Position numbers and translations under genes: made by a program. A stretch of 30,105 nt of DNA from a virus, in IMG/VR virus record IMGVR_UViG_3300046368_000125, positions 1-30,105 of that record; one strand, given 5' to 3'. The notes below the pieces were generated by a model. The model made no database searches. It was not told where the DNA came from and was given only the letters and a program-made list of their open reading frames with translations. Shown piece by piece: positions 21,279 to 28,407 of the stretch. Within the stretch, counting starts at the first letter, position 1. Each line of letters begins with the position of its first letter.

Positions 21279-22223
21279 ATGAGAATAGTCGAATTAATAT
21301 TAGACGAAGAAAGCGATTTAGGGATTGAAGCCATTTCAGTAGTTGAAAACCCAGCTATTGAAGAAGATTTTGTTGCTTTAAAAAGCCAAGAGTTTAAACT
21401 TGCAGAAATAGACGGAGAGCGTAGGATATTAATGGGTGCTTTATTAATACCAAATAAACCTATTTACAGACGCAATGGTGAAGATGAATACTATATATAT
21501 TTTTCAAAAGATACTGTCTTAAAAGCGTCCCAAATGTATTTAATGAATAGCAAACAAAACAACTCAACACTAGAACACCAACACCAATTGGAGGGTTTAA
21601 GTTTAGTCGAAAGTTGGATAGTTGAGGACAAGGTACACGATAAAAGCGTTAAGTACGGAATGGATTTACCTTTGGGTTCGTGGGTTGGTTCTGTAAAAGT
21701 AAACAACGACCAAATATGGAATGAGTTTGTTAAGACTGGCAAAGTAAAAGGCTTCAGTATTGAGGGGTATTTCGCTGATAAAATGGAACGTCCAAACGAC
21801 CAAACAATAAAAGACGAACTAGCACAAATAGAAGAAGAAGAAGCTGAATACTTACTAGGCGAAATAAAAGCTATTATTAAAAATGATAAACGAGTTAAGG
21901 GCGGTAAAAAAATGGTTTTAGAGAGCTATTCGGACTACCCTAGTTCAGTGAGTAACAACGCTAAAAGAGGGTTAAAACTTAACGAAGCGGTTAATAATAA
22001 ATGCGCTACACAAGTTGGTAAAATTAGAGCGCAGCAATTAGCACAAGGAAAACCAATAAGCAAAGAAACAATAAAAAGAATGTACTCTTATTTGTCAAGA
22101 GCAGAAGCTTATTACAATCCAGAAGATAAAGAAGCTTGTGGAACTATATCATATTTATTATGGGGTGGCAAATCGGCTAAAACTTGGGCAGAGGCTAAAC
22201 TTAAACAACTAGAAAATGATTAA
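21279..22223 (+). CDS. XkdF-like prohead protease with C-terminal domain
   Basis: The N-terminal ~185 residues match the XkdF-type phage protease: EAISVVENPAIEEDF (17-31), LMGALLIPNKPIYR (51-64), LEHQHQLEGLSLVESWIVED (98-117, H100/H102), GSWVGSVKV (133-141) and KGFSIEGYF (157-165, S160). H100/102 and S160 are the candidate catalytic pair. It would mature the procapsid by cutting scaffold and capsid precursor. A Glu-rich linker leads to a separate C-terminal domain (~213-314) with KPISKETIKRMYSYLSRAEA and GTISYLLWGGKSAKTW, a module found on other phage head proteins. It overlaps the next gene by 8 nt. The scaffold gene follows closely, in agreement. Confidence 0.82.
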   Translation: MRIVELILDEESDLGIEAISVVENPAIEEDFVALKSQEFKLAEIDGERRILMGALLIPNKPIYRRNGEDEYYIYFSKDTVLKASQMYLMNSKQNNSTLEHQHQLEGLSLVESWIVEDKVHDKSVKYGMDLPLGSWVGSVKVNNDQIWNEFVKTGKVKGFSIEGYFADKMERPNDQTIKDELAQIEEEEAEYLLGEIKAIIKNDKRVKGGKKMVLESYSDYPSSVSNNAKRGLKLNEAVNNKCATQVGKIRAQQLAQGKPISKETIKRMYSYLSRAEAYYNPEDKEACGTISYLLWGGKSAKTWAEAKLKQLEND

Positions 22224-22434
22224 GTGGTCGAAGTATTTTACGCCAAGCAAAACAAGTCCTAGAAACGGTCGTAGAGGTTGTTTATGCAGAGATAGAGATG
22301 CTTATTCTATCGAATGCTGTAATGGTGATATAATTGCACAAGGTATTGGTGAAATGTCTAAAAACGAAAACTTTATACTTTTAGAAAACGGAGATTTTTT
22401 ATTACAAGAAAATAATTTTAAAATAGAGAAATAA
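22216..22434 (+). CDS. 72-aa Cys-rich conserved phage protein
   Basis: GRRGCLCRDRDAYSIECCNG (18-37) carries four Cys (C-x-C and CC), likely a small metal-bound or disulfide-stabilised knot. The C-terminal ILLENGDFLLQE looks like a short repeated beta strand. Such small proteins are, as I recall, frequent between head genes in Bacteroidota phages. It overlaps the protease end by 8 nt and shares one base with the next start. Structural role inferred. Confidence 0.7.
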   Translation: MIKWSKYFTPSKTSPRNGRRGCLCRDRDAYSIECCNGDIIAQGIGEMSKNENFILLENGDFLLQENNFKIEK

Positions 22435-22883
22435 TGGCAAACGCTAAAATAAGTGCATTACCAATAGCAACGGAATTACAAGGCGGTGAATTATTTGCAG
22501 TGGTTCAAAACGGGGAAACAAAACAAACTACATTAAATGATATTGACAATTATTTAATACCTACTACTTTGGTTGTATTAGCAGATACAGTTGTTAATCT
22601 AAACGATATTTCTTACCAAGAAGTTTCTTTAATTCGCTTAACGTGGAGCGGAGTTAATGGCACAATGGTTTTAAATTTACCACACGCAAGCGATAACACA
22701 AACAGAGTTTTAAGGTTTTTGTCAAACGGTGGTTTTCAAACTTCTACAAGGGTAGAATTAACACCAATTAGCGGAGAAACATTAGACGGAACAACAAGTC
22801 CTTATATTATAAATAAAGAATACGAGGGCATTCAATTATGGAGTGACGGCGTAGAATGGTTCATAATTCAGAAAAAAGCATAA
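22434..22883 (+). CDS. 149-aa head-fibre or decoration protein candidate
   Basis: The first ~40 residues (KISALPIATELQGGELFAV, then TKQTTLNDIDNYL) form a common N-terminal module of phage fibre proteins (KISxLPxATxLxGxELxxxVQ). The rest is a small beta domain with SGETLDGTTSPYI. Position between protease and scaffold, rather than in the fibre cassette, suggests a capsid decoration or head-fibre protein. An adhesion role is also possible. The motif is seen directly; the location in the virion is inferred. Confidence 0.65.
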   Translation: MANAKISALPIATELQGGELFAVVQNGETKQTTLNDIDNYLIPTTLVVLADTVVNLNDISYQEVSLIRLTWSGVNGTMVLNLPHASDNTNRVLRFLSNGGFQTSTRVELTPISGETLDGTTSPYIINKEYEGIQLWSDGVEWFIIQKKA

Positions 22884-22910
22884 CGAAAATACAAATTAAA
22901 TTAATCTAAA

Positions 22911-22920
22911 TTATATATAA
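22911..22920 (+). promoter_or_regulatory. late element variant TTATATATAA
   Basis: It lies two bases before ATG 22923 of the scaffold gene in a 39-nt AT-rich gap. It is a weaker match to the late element. Confidence 0.3.
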
Positions 22921-22922
22921 GT

Positions 22923-23549
22923 ATGAAATCAAACAACGTGATAGAAAAAATCAAAGACGTTCTAAACCTTAACGAAGAAGTTAAGTTAGAACAAGCTAAA
23001 CTAGACAACGGTACAGTCATTGAGGCTGATGCGTTTGAAAGTGGAAACGAAGTTTTTATCGTTACAGAAGATGAGAAAGTTGCTTTGCCTATTGGCGAGT
23101 ATGCATTGGAAGATGGTAAAATATTAGTAGTAGCCGAAGAGGGTCTTATTTCTGAAATCAAAGATGCCGAAGCCGAAGAAGAAACCGAAGAAATTGAAGA
23201 GGTTGAAGAGGTTGAAGCAAAAGAAGAAGAAAAAGAAGAAATGGGCTACGCTACTAAAGAAGAACTAGCAGAGGTTAAAGATATGATTGAAGAAATCAAA
23301 GCAATGCTAGAACCAAAAGAGGATTTAAGTGCTGATGACTTAGGCAACCTTTTAACGGAAGAATTAGCTAAACACGAAAAAGTTGAGTTAAACGAAATTC
23401 CTGTTGAAGTGCAAGCAGAATTAAACGAACCAAGTGCAGAGCCTATCGTATCAAATCCAGAAGTACATAAAACTATCTCGAAATTTAGTGTTTCTAAAAA
23501 CAGAAAAAGCACTACTATTGACCGAGTAATGTCAAGACTAAATAATTAA
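22923..23549 (+). CDS. capsid scaffold protein
   Basis: The 208-aa, very acidic protein has a beta-like N-terminal part ending in EYALEDGKILVVAEEGLISEI (60-80), a Glu-rich central stretch (about 82-105), a coiled-coil-like segment KEELAEVKDMIEEIKAML (113-130) and a basic C-terminus ending RKSTTIDRVMSRLNN, suitable for binding capsid subunits. This layout directly before the major capsid gene is typical of phage scaffolds, which build the procapsid and are then removed, here probably by the XkdF-like protease. Confidence 0.82.
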   Translation: MKSNNVIEKIKDVLNLNEEVKLEQAKLDNGTVIEADAFESGNEVFIVTEDEKVALPIGEYALEDGKILVVAEEGLISEIKDAEAEEETEEIEEVEEVEAKEEEKEEMGYATKEELAEVKDMIEEIKAMLEPKEDLSADDLGNLLTEELAKHEKVELNEIPVEVQAELNEPSAEPIVSNPEVHKTISKFSVSKNRKSTTIDRVMSRLNN

Positions 23550-23571
23550 TAACAACTAAAAACTAAATAAA

Positions 23572-24507
23572 ATGAGTGTATCATTAACAACAACTTATGC
23601 TGGAGAATTTAGTGGCAAGTATATCGCTGCTGCTTTACTATCTGCTGACACTTTGGATAAAGGTTTAATCACCGTTATGCCAAACGTAAAATTCAAATCT
23701 GTAATTCAGAAAGCATCAACAGACGACATCGTAAAAGATGCAACTTGTGACTTTCAAACAGATGCTGGAACGCTAACTTTAACAGAAGCTATCCTACAAC
23801 CAGAAGAATTCCAAGTAAACCTTGACATTTGTAAGAAAACATTACATTCTTCTTGGGAAGCTGAACAAATGGGGTATTCTGCATTTGACAACTTAGCTCC
23901 AAACTTTGCTGATTTCGTATTGGCTCACGTTGCTGCAAAAGTAGCTGACAGAACTGAAAAAAATATCTGGTCTGGTTCAACTGCAACTAGTGGACAGTTT
24001 GACGGTTTCGGAACTTTATTAGATGCTGACGGAGATTTACCAGCAGGACAAGATTTAACAGGTGCTGCAATTACAGCCGCTAACGTTATTGCCGAGCTAG
24101 GAGCTGTGGCTGATGCTATTCCTACTGCCGTATATGGTTCAGAAGATTTATACATCTTTGCCGCTTCTGATGTAATTAGAGCTTATACAAGAGCTTTAGG
24201 AGGTTTCCAATCTGGTGGCGAGGGTGCTAACGGTTACGAAAACAAAGGAAACAACCAAGCTTTAGGTTCTTTATTCTTTGATGGTATTCCAGTAGTACCA
24301 GCAAGAGGTGCTGCAAACGGAACTATTATTGCTGCTGAAAAATCAAATTTATTCTTTGGAACTGGTCTATTAAATGACTTGAACGAAGTACGAGTAATTG
24401 ATATGGCAGAGAATGACGGTTCACAAAATGTTCGTGTAGTAATGAGATTTACTGCTGGAGTTCAGTACGCACAAGTAACTGACATCGTTTACAGAAAAAC
24501 TGTATAA
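23572..24507 (+). CDS. major capsid protein (HK97 fold)
   Basis: The 311-aa protein has an N-terminal extension, a P-domain-like region with EFQVNLDICKKTLHSSWEAEQMG (about 82-104) and SAFDNLAPNFADFVLAHVAAKVADRTEKNIWSG split over 106-139. The later part has IFAASDVIRAYTRALGG and FFDGIPVVPARG (~240-251), and ends VRVVMRFTAGVQYAQVTDIVYR. These are hallmarks of HK97-type capsids in Bacteroidota phages. Codon use is noticeably richer in preferred codons (GCT, GGA, ATC, TTC), as expected for the most abundant protein. It follows the scaffold and is closed by a strong terminator. Confidence 0.9.
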   Translation: MSVSLTTTYAGEFSGKYIAAALLSADTLDKGLITVMPNVKFKSVIQKASTDDIVKDATCDFQTDAGTLTLTEAILQPEEFQVNLDICKKTLHSSWEAEQMGYSAFDNLAPNFADFVLAHVAAKVADRTEKNIWSGSTATSGQFDGFGTLLDADGDLPAGQDLTGAAITAANVIAELGAVADAIPTAVYGSEDLYIFAASDVIRAYTRALGGFQSGGEGANGYENKGNNQALGSLFFDGIPVVPARGAANGTIIAAEKSNLFFGTGLLNDLNEVRVIDMAENDGSQNVRVVMRFTAGVQYAQVTDIVYRKTV

Positions 24508-24526
24508 TAATTAACTAATCAAATTT

Positions 24527-24558
24527 AAAAGGGTGGGTAAGATAACTCGCCCTTTTTT
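24527..24558 (+). terminator. rho-independent terminator after capsid gene
   Basis: Stem GGGTGGGT (24531-24538) / ACTCGCCC (24545-24552) with loop AAGATA, flanked by AAAA and six T. Placement behind the capsid gene is common in phages and can boost its mRNA level. Confidence 0.88.
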
Positions 24559-24578
24559 ATTTAAAAAACTTTAAAAAT

Positions 24579-25106
24579 ATGGGTTGCTTAATAACAAGCG
24601 GACGTAAAGTACCTTGTAAATCGGCAGTAGGCGGAATAAAAACTATCTACTTTGCAGATTACGGAACTTTAGGAGATGCGACAATCGTAGCTGGCGAAAT
24701 AACAGCAGTATCAGGAACTCCAACGTGGTTTCAGTTTGATGTAAAAGGTAACAGTTCAATGGAAACCGCTATCACTTCAAGCCGAGAAAACGGAACAACT
24801 TTCTATGATACTACATTAAATATGACTTTGACCTTTCAAGACAAAGCTACACAAGAAGAACTTAAATTAATCGCACACGCACGTCCACACGTTGCGGTTG
24901 AAGATTACAATGGTAACTTCTTTTTAGTAGGACTAGAAAATGGTGGCGATGTAAACGGTGGTACAATCGTTACAGGTGCTGCAATGGGAGATTTAACAGG
25001 TTACACATTAACGGTAAACGCACAAGAAACTGCACCGCCTTACTTTGTGACATCAACCGTAATTACTGACGATGCATCAGCGGTTCAAATTGACCCAACA
25101 GCATAA
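24579..25106 (+). CDS. major tail tube protein candidate
   Basis: The 175-aa beta-rich protein starts MGCLITSGRKVPCKSAVGGIKTIYF, with WFQFDVKGNSSMETAI (~50-65), DTTLNMTLTFQDKATQEELKLIA (~74-96) and VEDYNGNFFLVGLENGGDV (~105-123). The strand-helix-strand pattern, size and codon quality fit tail tube proteins of siphoviruses. It lies between the capsid terminator and another terminator, so it forms its own highly expressed unit. Far separation from the tail chaperone is unusual. The role is inferred from pattern and context. Confidence 0.7.
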   Translation: MGCLITSGRKVPCKSAVGGIKTIYFADYGTLGDATIVAGEITAVSGTPTWFQFDVKGNSSMETAITSSRENGTTFYDTTLNMTLTFQDKATQEELKLIAHARPHVAVEDYNGNFFLVGLENGGDVNGGTIVTGAAMGDLTGYTLTVNAQETAPPYFVTSTVITDDASAVQIDPTA

Positions 25107-25129
25107 TTAGTAATTTTACTTGTAAAATG

Positions 25130-25158
25130 GGGTTATCTTAACGGATAGCCCTTTTTTT
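25130..25158 (+). terminator. rho-independent terminator after tail tube gene
   Basis: Stem GGGTTATC (25130-25137) / GATAGCCC (25144-25151), loop TTAACG, followed by seven T. Confidence 0.88.
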
Positions 25159-25190
25159 ATACCTACACAATACAAAATATTTGTTTTTTA

Positions 25191-25203
25191 TTTATATATT
25201 AAT
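25191..25203 (+). promoter_or_regulatory. TTTATATATTAAT element adjoining the start
   Basis: Identical 13-mer to 13786-13798 and, as there, directly before an ATG behind a terminator. TTTG at 25179-25182 lies 10 nt upstream, closer than a normal -33 box. Confidence 0.42.
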
Positions 25204-25554
25204 ATGAAGTTAATAACCACAAGCGGAAACAAAACCTTTAAAATAATTCCTAGAGAATTTACAGTAGGTACTTTGAACTTGAAACTAACAAGCGAAAGTA
25301 CAAATAAAAGTATTACAGTTAATGCTACTTCAGTAATTGACGGTAATTATATTTCATTTGATGCAGTTTTTGGTACTTTAACTGAAAGCGATTTTTATAT
25401 TTTAGAAGTTAGTTATACAAACAATATAATTTATAAAGACAAGATTTTTTGCACCGACCAAGCTATTAACCAAAGTAATGACGAATATTATAGCGTTAAT
25501 AAAGACCAATATATAAGTGAAGAAAGTTCGGATAACGAATTTATAATAATATAA
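25204..25554 (+). CDS. 116-aa beta-sandwich structural protein
   Basis: Beta strands alternate with polar loops (KTFKIIPREFTVGTLNLKL, NYISFDAVFGTLTESDFYIL), with a Ser/Glu-rich tail. No motif is recognised. It is the first gene of the portal transcription unit and lies two bases before the portal start. A head decoration or connector role is possible by position. Confidence 0.65.
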   Translation: MKLITTSGNKTFKIIPREFTVGTLNLKLTSESTNKSITVNATSVIDGNYISFDAVFGTLTESDFYILEVSYTNNIIYKDKIFCTDQAINQSNDEYYSVNKDQYISEESSDNEFIII

Positions 25555-25556
25555 AT

Positions 25557-27374
25557 ATGAACGATTTAAGAATAGTAAATTTAAGTACTTACACAACGCC
25601 AGAAATTGTTGAGAAATCAAACAAAGAGTGGGTTTCTTATGGCGAAAACAATAATTATTTTAAGTATTTAATTGACCGTTACAATGGTAGCCCAACAAAT
25701 AACGCTATTATAAACGGTATTAGTGAGATGATTTACGGACGTGGACTAGATGCTTTAAATTCAAATAAAAAGCCAGAGCAATACGCTAAAATGATTTCTT
25801 TGTTTCATAAAGATATGGTGCGTAAATTATGCTATGACCTTAAATTAATGGGTCAATGTTCTATGCAAATCATTTATAGTAAAGACCGCAAAACTATTGC
25901 ACAAGTTGAGCATATACCAGTTGAAAATTTAAGAGCTGAAAAATGCAATGAAAAAGGGCAAATAGAAGCGTATTATTATGCTGATGATTGGTCAAAAGTT
26001 AAAAATGTGGGTCACACAACTAGAATACCAGCTTTTGGTTGCAGTACAGAAAACATTGAGATTATATATGTAAAGCCTTACAGAGCTGGTTATAAATACT
26101 ATTCAAGTCCAGATTATGCTGGTGGGTTACAATATGCCGAACTTGAGCAAGAAATAAGCAACTATCATTTAAACAATATTCTAAACGGTTTAGCACCGTC
26201 AATGCTTATTAATTTCAATAACGGTACACCAAACGCAGAAGAACGTCAAGCCTTAGAAAATCGTATATACCAAAAATTTAGCGGTTCTAGTAATGCTGGT
26301 AAGTTTATACTAGCATTTAATGACAATCCAGAAAGTGCAGCGACTATTGAGCCAATACAATTAAGCGAAGCACATCAACAATATCAATTTTTAAGTGATG
26401 AAAGTTCTAAAAAAGTTATGGTTGCTCACAGAGTTGTTAGTCCTATGCTTTTAGGAATTAAAGACAATAGCGGACTAGGTAACAATGCAGACGAATTAAA
26501 AACCGCAAGTACATTAATGGATAACACCGTTATAAGACCGTTTCAAATGCTTTTAATAGATGCTTTTGATAGTATATTAGCTTACAATCAAATGAGCCTT
26601 AAATTATACTTTAAAACGCTTCAACCTTTAGAATTTACAGACTTAGAAAATGTAGAAGATGACGAAACAAGAGAAGAAGAAACAGGAGTTAAATTAGCTA
26701 AAGAATTACCAAACGAAGTAGGCGGCAAAATAGCTGATGAATTAATCGACTTAGGACAAGATGAAAGCGAATTATTAGCTGAATATGACTTAGTAGATGA
26801 AAGCGAGGTTGATTATGAATTAAACAATGAACTAGATGAAGTAATAACAGACTTAAACACCGAACCAGAACAAGAAGAAACAACGCTATCTAAAATATGG
26901 AATTTTGTAAGCACAGGAACTGCAAAGCCAAACGCAAAAAGCACACAAGACGGTAAGTCTAAACAAGAAAGTCAAAAGGGCGTTCAGTTTTTAGTACGTT
27001 ATTCGTATGCACCAGAAAAGGCTGGTTCAAATAGCAGACAGTTTTGTTCTAAAATGGTAGGTGCTAAAAAAGTTTACCGTAAAGAGGACATAGTTGCAAT
27101 GGGTAAAAAATCTGTAAACCCTGGCTTTGGAAAAGGTGGCTCTGACAGCTATTCTGTCTGGCTTTGGAAAGGCGGAGCGAGATGTAATCATAAGTGGTTT
27201 CGAAAGACTTATCAAATTAAAAACGGTGAAAAAAGCCAAATAACAAGTGGTCAAGCAAAAAGTAAAGGTTTTAAAATGCCTAAGAACGCTCAAAAAGTAC
27301 CAGTAGCACCAAAGGATATGAAGTATAAGGGTTATACCGCTGAATATTGGAATAAAATGAAATTCAAAAACTAA
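25557..27374 (+). CDS. portal protein with fused C-terminal head domain
   Basis: Residues 1-~380 are portal-like: NNNYFKYLIDRYNGSPTNNAI (about 30-50), a stem region with YHLNNILNGLAPSMLINFNNG (~201-221), ESSKKVMVAHRVVSPMLLG (~281-299) and NADELKTASTLMDNTVIRPF (~308-327). An acidic linker (~365-440) follows. The C-terminal part (~474-570) is a separate domain: SRQFCSKMV, YRKEDIVAM, NPGFGKGGSDSYSVWLWKGGARCNHKWFRKT split over ~521-552, with conserved-looking Cys and His. This resembles a minor head (gpF-like) module fused to the portal. Portals form the dodecameric head vertex for DNA passage. At 605 aa it is longer than most portals because of this domain. Confidence 0.82.
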   Translation: MNDLRIVNLSTYTTPEIVEKSNKEWVSYGENNNYFKYLIDRYNGSPTNNAIINGISEMIYGRGLDALNSNKKPEQYAKMISLFHKDMVRKLCYDLKLMGQCSMQIIYSKDRKTIAQVEHIPVENLRAEKCNEKGQIEAYYYADDWSKVKNVGHTTRIPAFGCSTENIEIIYVKPYRAGYKYYSSPDYAGGLQYAELEQEISNYHLNNILNGLAPSMLINFNNGTPNAEERQALENRIYQKFSGSSNAGKFILAFNDNPESAATIEPIQLSEAHQQYQFLSDESSKKVMVAHRVVSPMLLGIKDNSGLGNNADELKTASTLMDNTVIRPFQMLLIDAFDSILAYNQMSLKLYFKTLQPLEFTDLENVEDDETREEETGVKLAKELPNEVGGKIADELIDLGQDESELLAEYDLVDESEVDYELNNELDEVITDLNTEPEQEETTLSKIWNFVSTGTAKPNAKSTQDGKSKQESQKGVQFLVRYSYAPEKAGSNSRQFCSKMVGAKKVYRKEDIVAMGKKSVNPGFGKGGSDSYSVWLWKGGARCNHKWFRKTYQIKNGEKSQITSGQAKSKGFKMPKNAQKVPVAPKDMKYKGYTAEYWNKMKFKN

Positions 27375-27875
27375 ATGGCAACAGCATTATTTATATCAAG
27401 AACTGACTTAGTACGTAATTCTATATTAGACGGAAACGTTGATACAGATAAATTTATTCAATTTATTAAACTAGGTCAAGAAATTGACATACAAAACTTA
27501 CTAGGAACGGATTTATATAACCGAATAAGTACAGACATTGAAAATAGTACTTTAACAGGCGATTATTTAGCACTTGTACAAGATTATGTACAACCGACCT
27601 TAATATGGTTCGCACAAGTTAATTATATTCCATTTGCTGCGTATCAAATCAAAAACGGTGGTGTGTTTAAACACTCTAGCGAAACAGCCGAAAACGTAAA
27701 TAAAAACGAAGTTGATTATTTAGTTGGCAAAGCAAGAGAATACGCTAATTATTACAGTACAAGATTAGTTGATTATTTATGTTTTAATCAATCTAAGTTT
27801 CCAGAATACACAAGCAACACAAATGACGATATTAGTCCTGATACTGATACGGTTTTTAATGGTTGGGTTTTATGA
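27375..27875 (+). CDS. head-tail adaptor / head completion protein (DUF6712-like)
   Basis: The 166-aa helical protein has SRTDLVRNSILDGNVDTDKF (8-27), a KLGQEIDIQNLLGTDLY stretch (~33-49), LVQDYVQPTLIWFAQVNYIPF and NEVDYLVGKAREYANYYSTRL (~111-131). This is the layout of DUF6712-type head completion proteins of Bacteroidota phages, related in role to gp6 adaptors that dock on the portal. It immediately follows the portal stop and overlaps the next micro-gene by 4 nt. Confidence 0.78.
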   Translation: MATALFISRTDLVRNSILDGNVDTDKFIQFIKLGQEIDIQNLLGTDLYNRISTDIENSTLTGDYLALVQDYVQPTLIWFAQVNYIPFAAYQIKNGGVFKHSSETAENVNKNEVDYLVGKAREYANYYSTRLVDYLCFNQSKFPEYTSNTNDDISPDTDTVFNGWVL

Positions 27876-27964
27876 AATATAAAGTAAAGAAAAAAAACTT
27901 AAATAAGTTGATGTCTTATTTAAAGAAACAAAACAAACCTTTAATAAAGGAAAAGACTAAATGA
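27872..27964 (+). CDS. 30-aa Lys-rich micro-protein
   Basis: ATG 27872 overlaps the adaptor stop (ATGA), and TGA 27962-27964 overlaps the next ATG 27961. The peptide (MKYKVKKKNLNKLMSYLKKQ...) contains 12 Lys. It may bind DNA or acidic proteins, or exist mainly to carry ribosomes to the next gene. The double 4-nt overlap is the main evidence. Confidence 0.6.
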   Translation: MKYKVKKKNLNKLMSYLKKQNKPLIKEKTK

Positions 27965-28407
27965 TTAATAACGTTTTAAAAGCTAAAACAAGAGAATACA
28001 CTAGCAGAGGTTTAACGACTGAAAAAATATCTGTAACGTGGCGTCACTATATTAGTGGAATTTCTACATATACTTTGTACGGTACAGGTGCAACTACCGT
28101 GTTCCCGTATGCTTATGGCGGTATTGGAGTGCCTTACGATGCTTATTTTAGTCAATTTCAATTGTCATCAATGCCTTACTCGACTAGACAGTTTCCGAAT
28201 GGTAGCTCTTTGACTTTAAGCGTTTATGTAGATAATGTTTTAAAAGGAACTCAAACAAGTGCATACGGCAATAATGTAAGGGAAGTAGTAATTTTAGATT
28301 TTGGTAGGTCAATAGAAATAAACAGGGGTGAAGTAGTAACGCTTAGACTACAAGTGAACGGACAGTGGTGGTATTGTACTAGCACATCAATAATAATAGA
28401 GAGATAA
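27961..28407 (+). CDS. 148-aa beta-rich virion protein candidate
   Basis: Apart from a basic helical N-terminus (INNVLKAKTREYTSRG) the protein is Tyr/Ser/Gly rich and all-beta (SGISTYTLYGTGATTVFPYA, SLTLSVYVDNVLKGT, GEVVTLRLQVNGQWWY). This fits a small jelly-roll or spike/fibre domain. It shares one base with the fibre start (TAATG). A structural role before the fibre is likely; the family is not recognised. Confidence 0.65.
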   Translation: MINNVLKAKTREYTSRGLTTEKISVTWRHYISGISTYTLYGTGATTVFPYAYGGIGVPYDAYFSQFQLSSMPYSTRQFPNGSSLTLSVYVDNVLKGTQTSAYGNNVREVVILDFGRSIEINRGEVVTLRLQVNGQWWYCTSTSIIIER

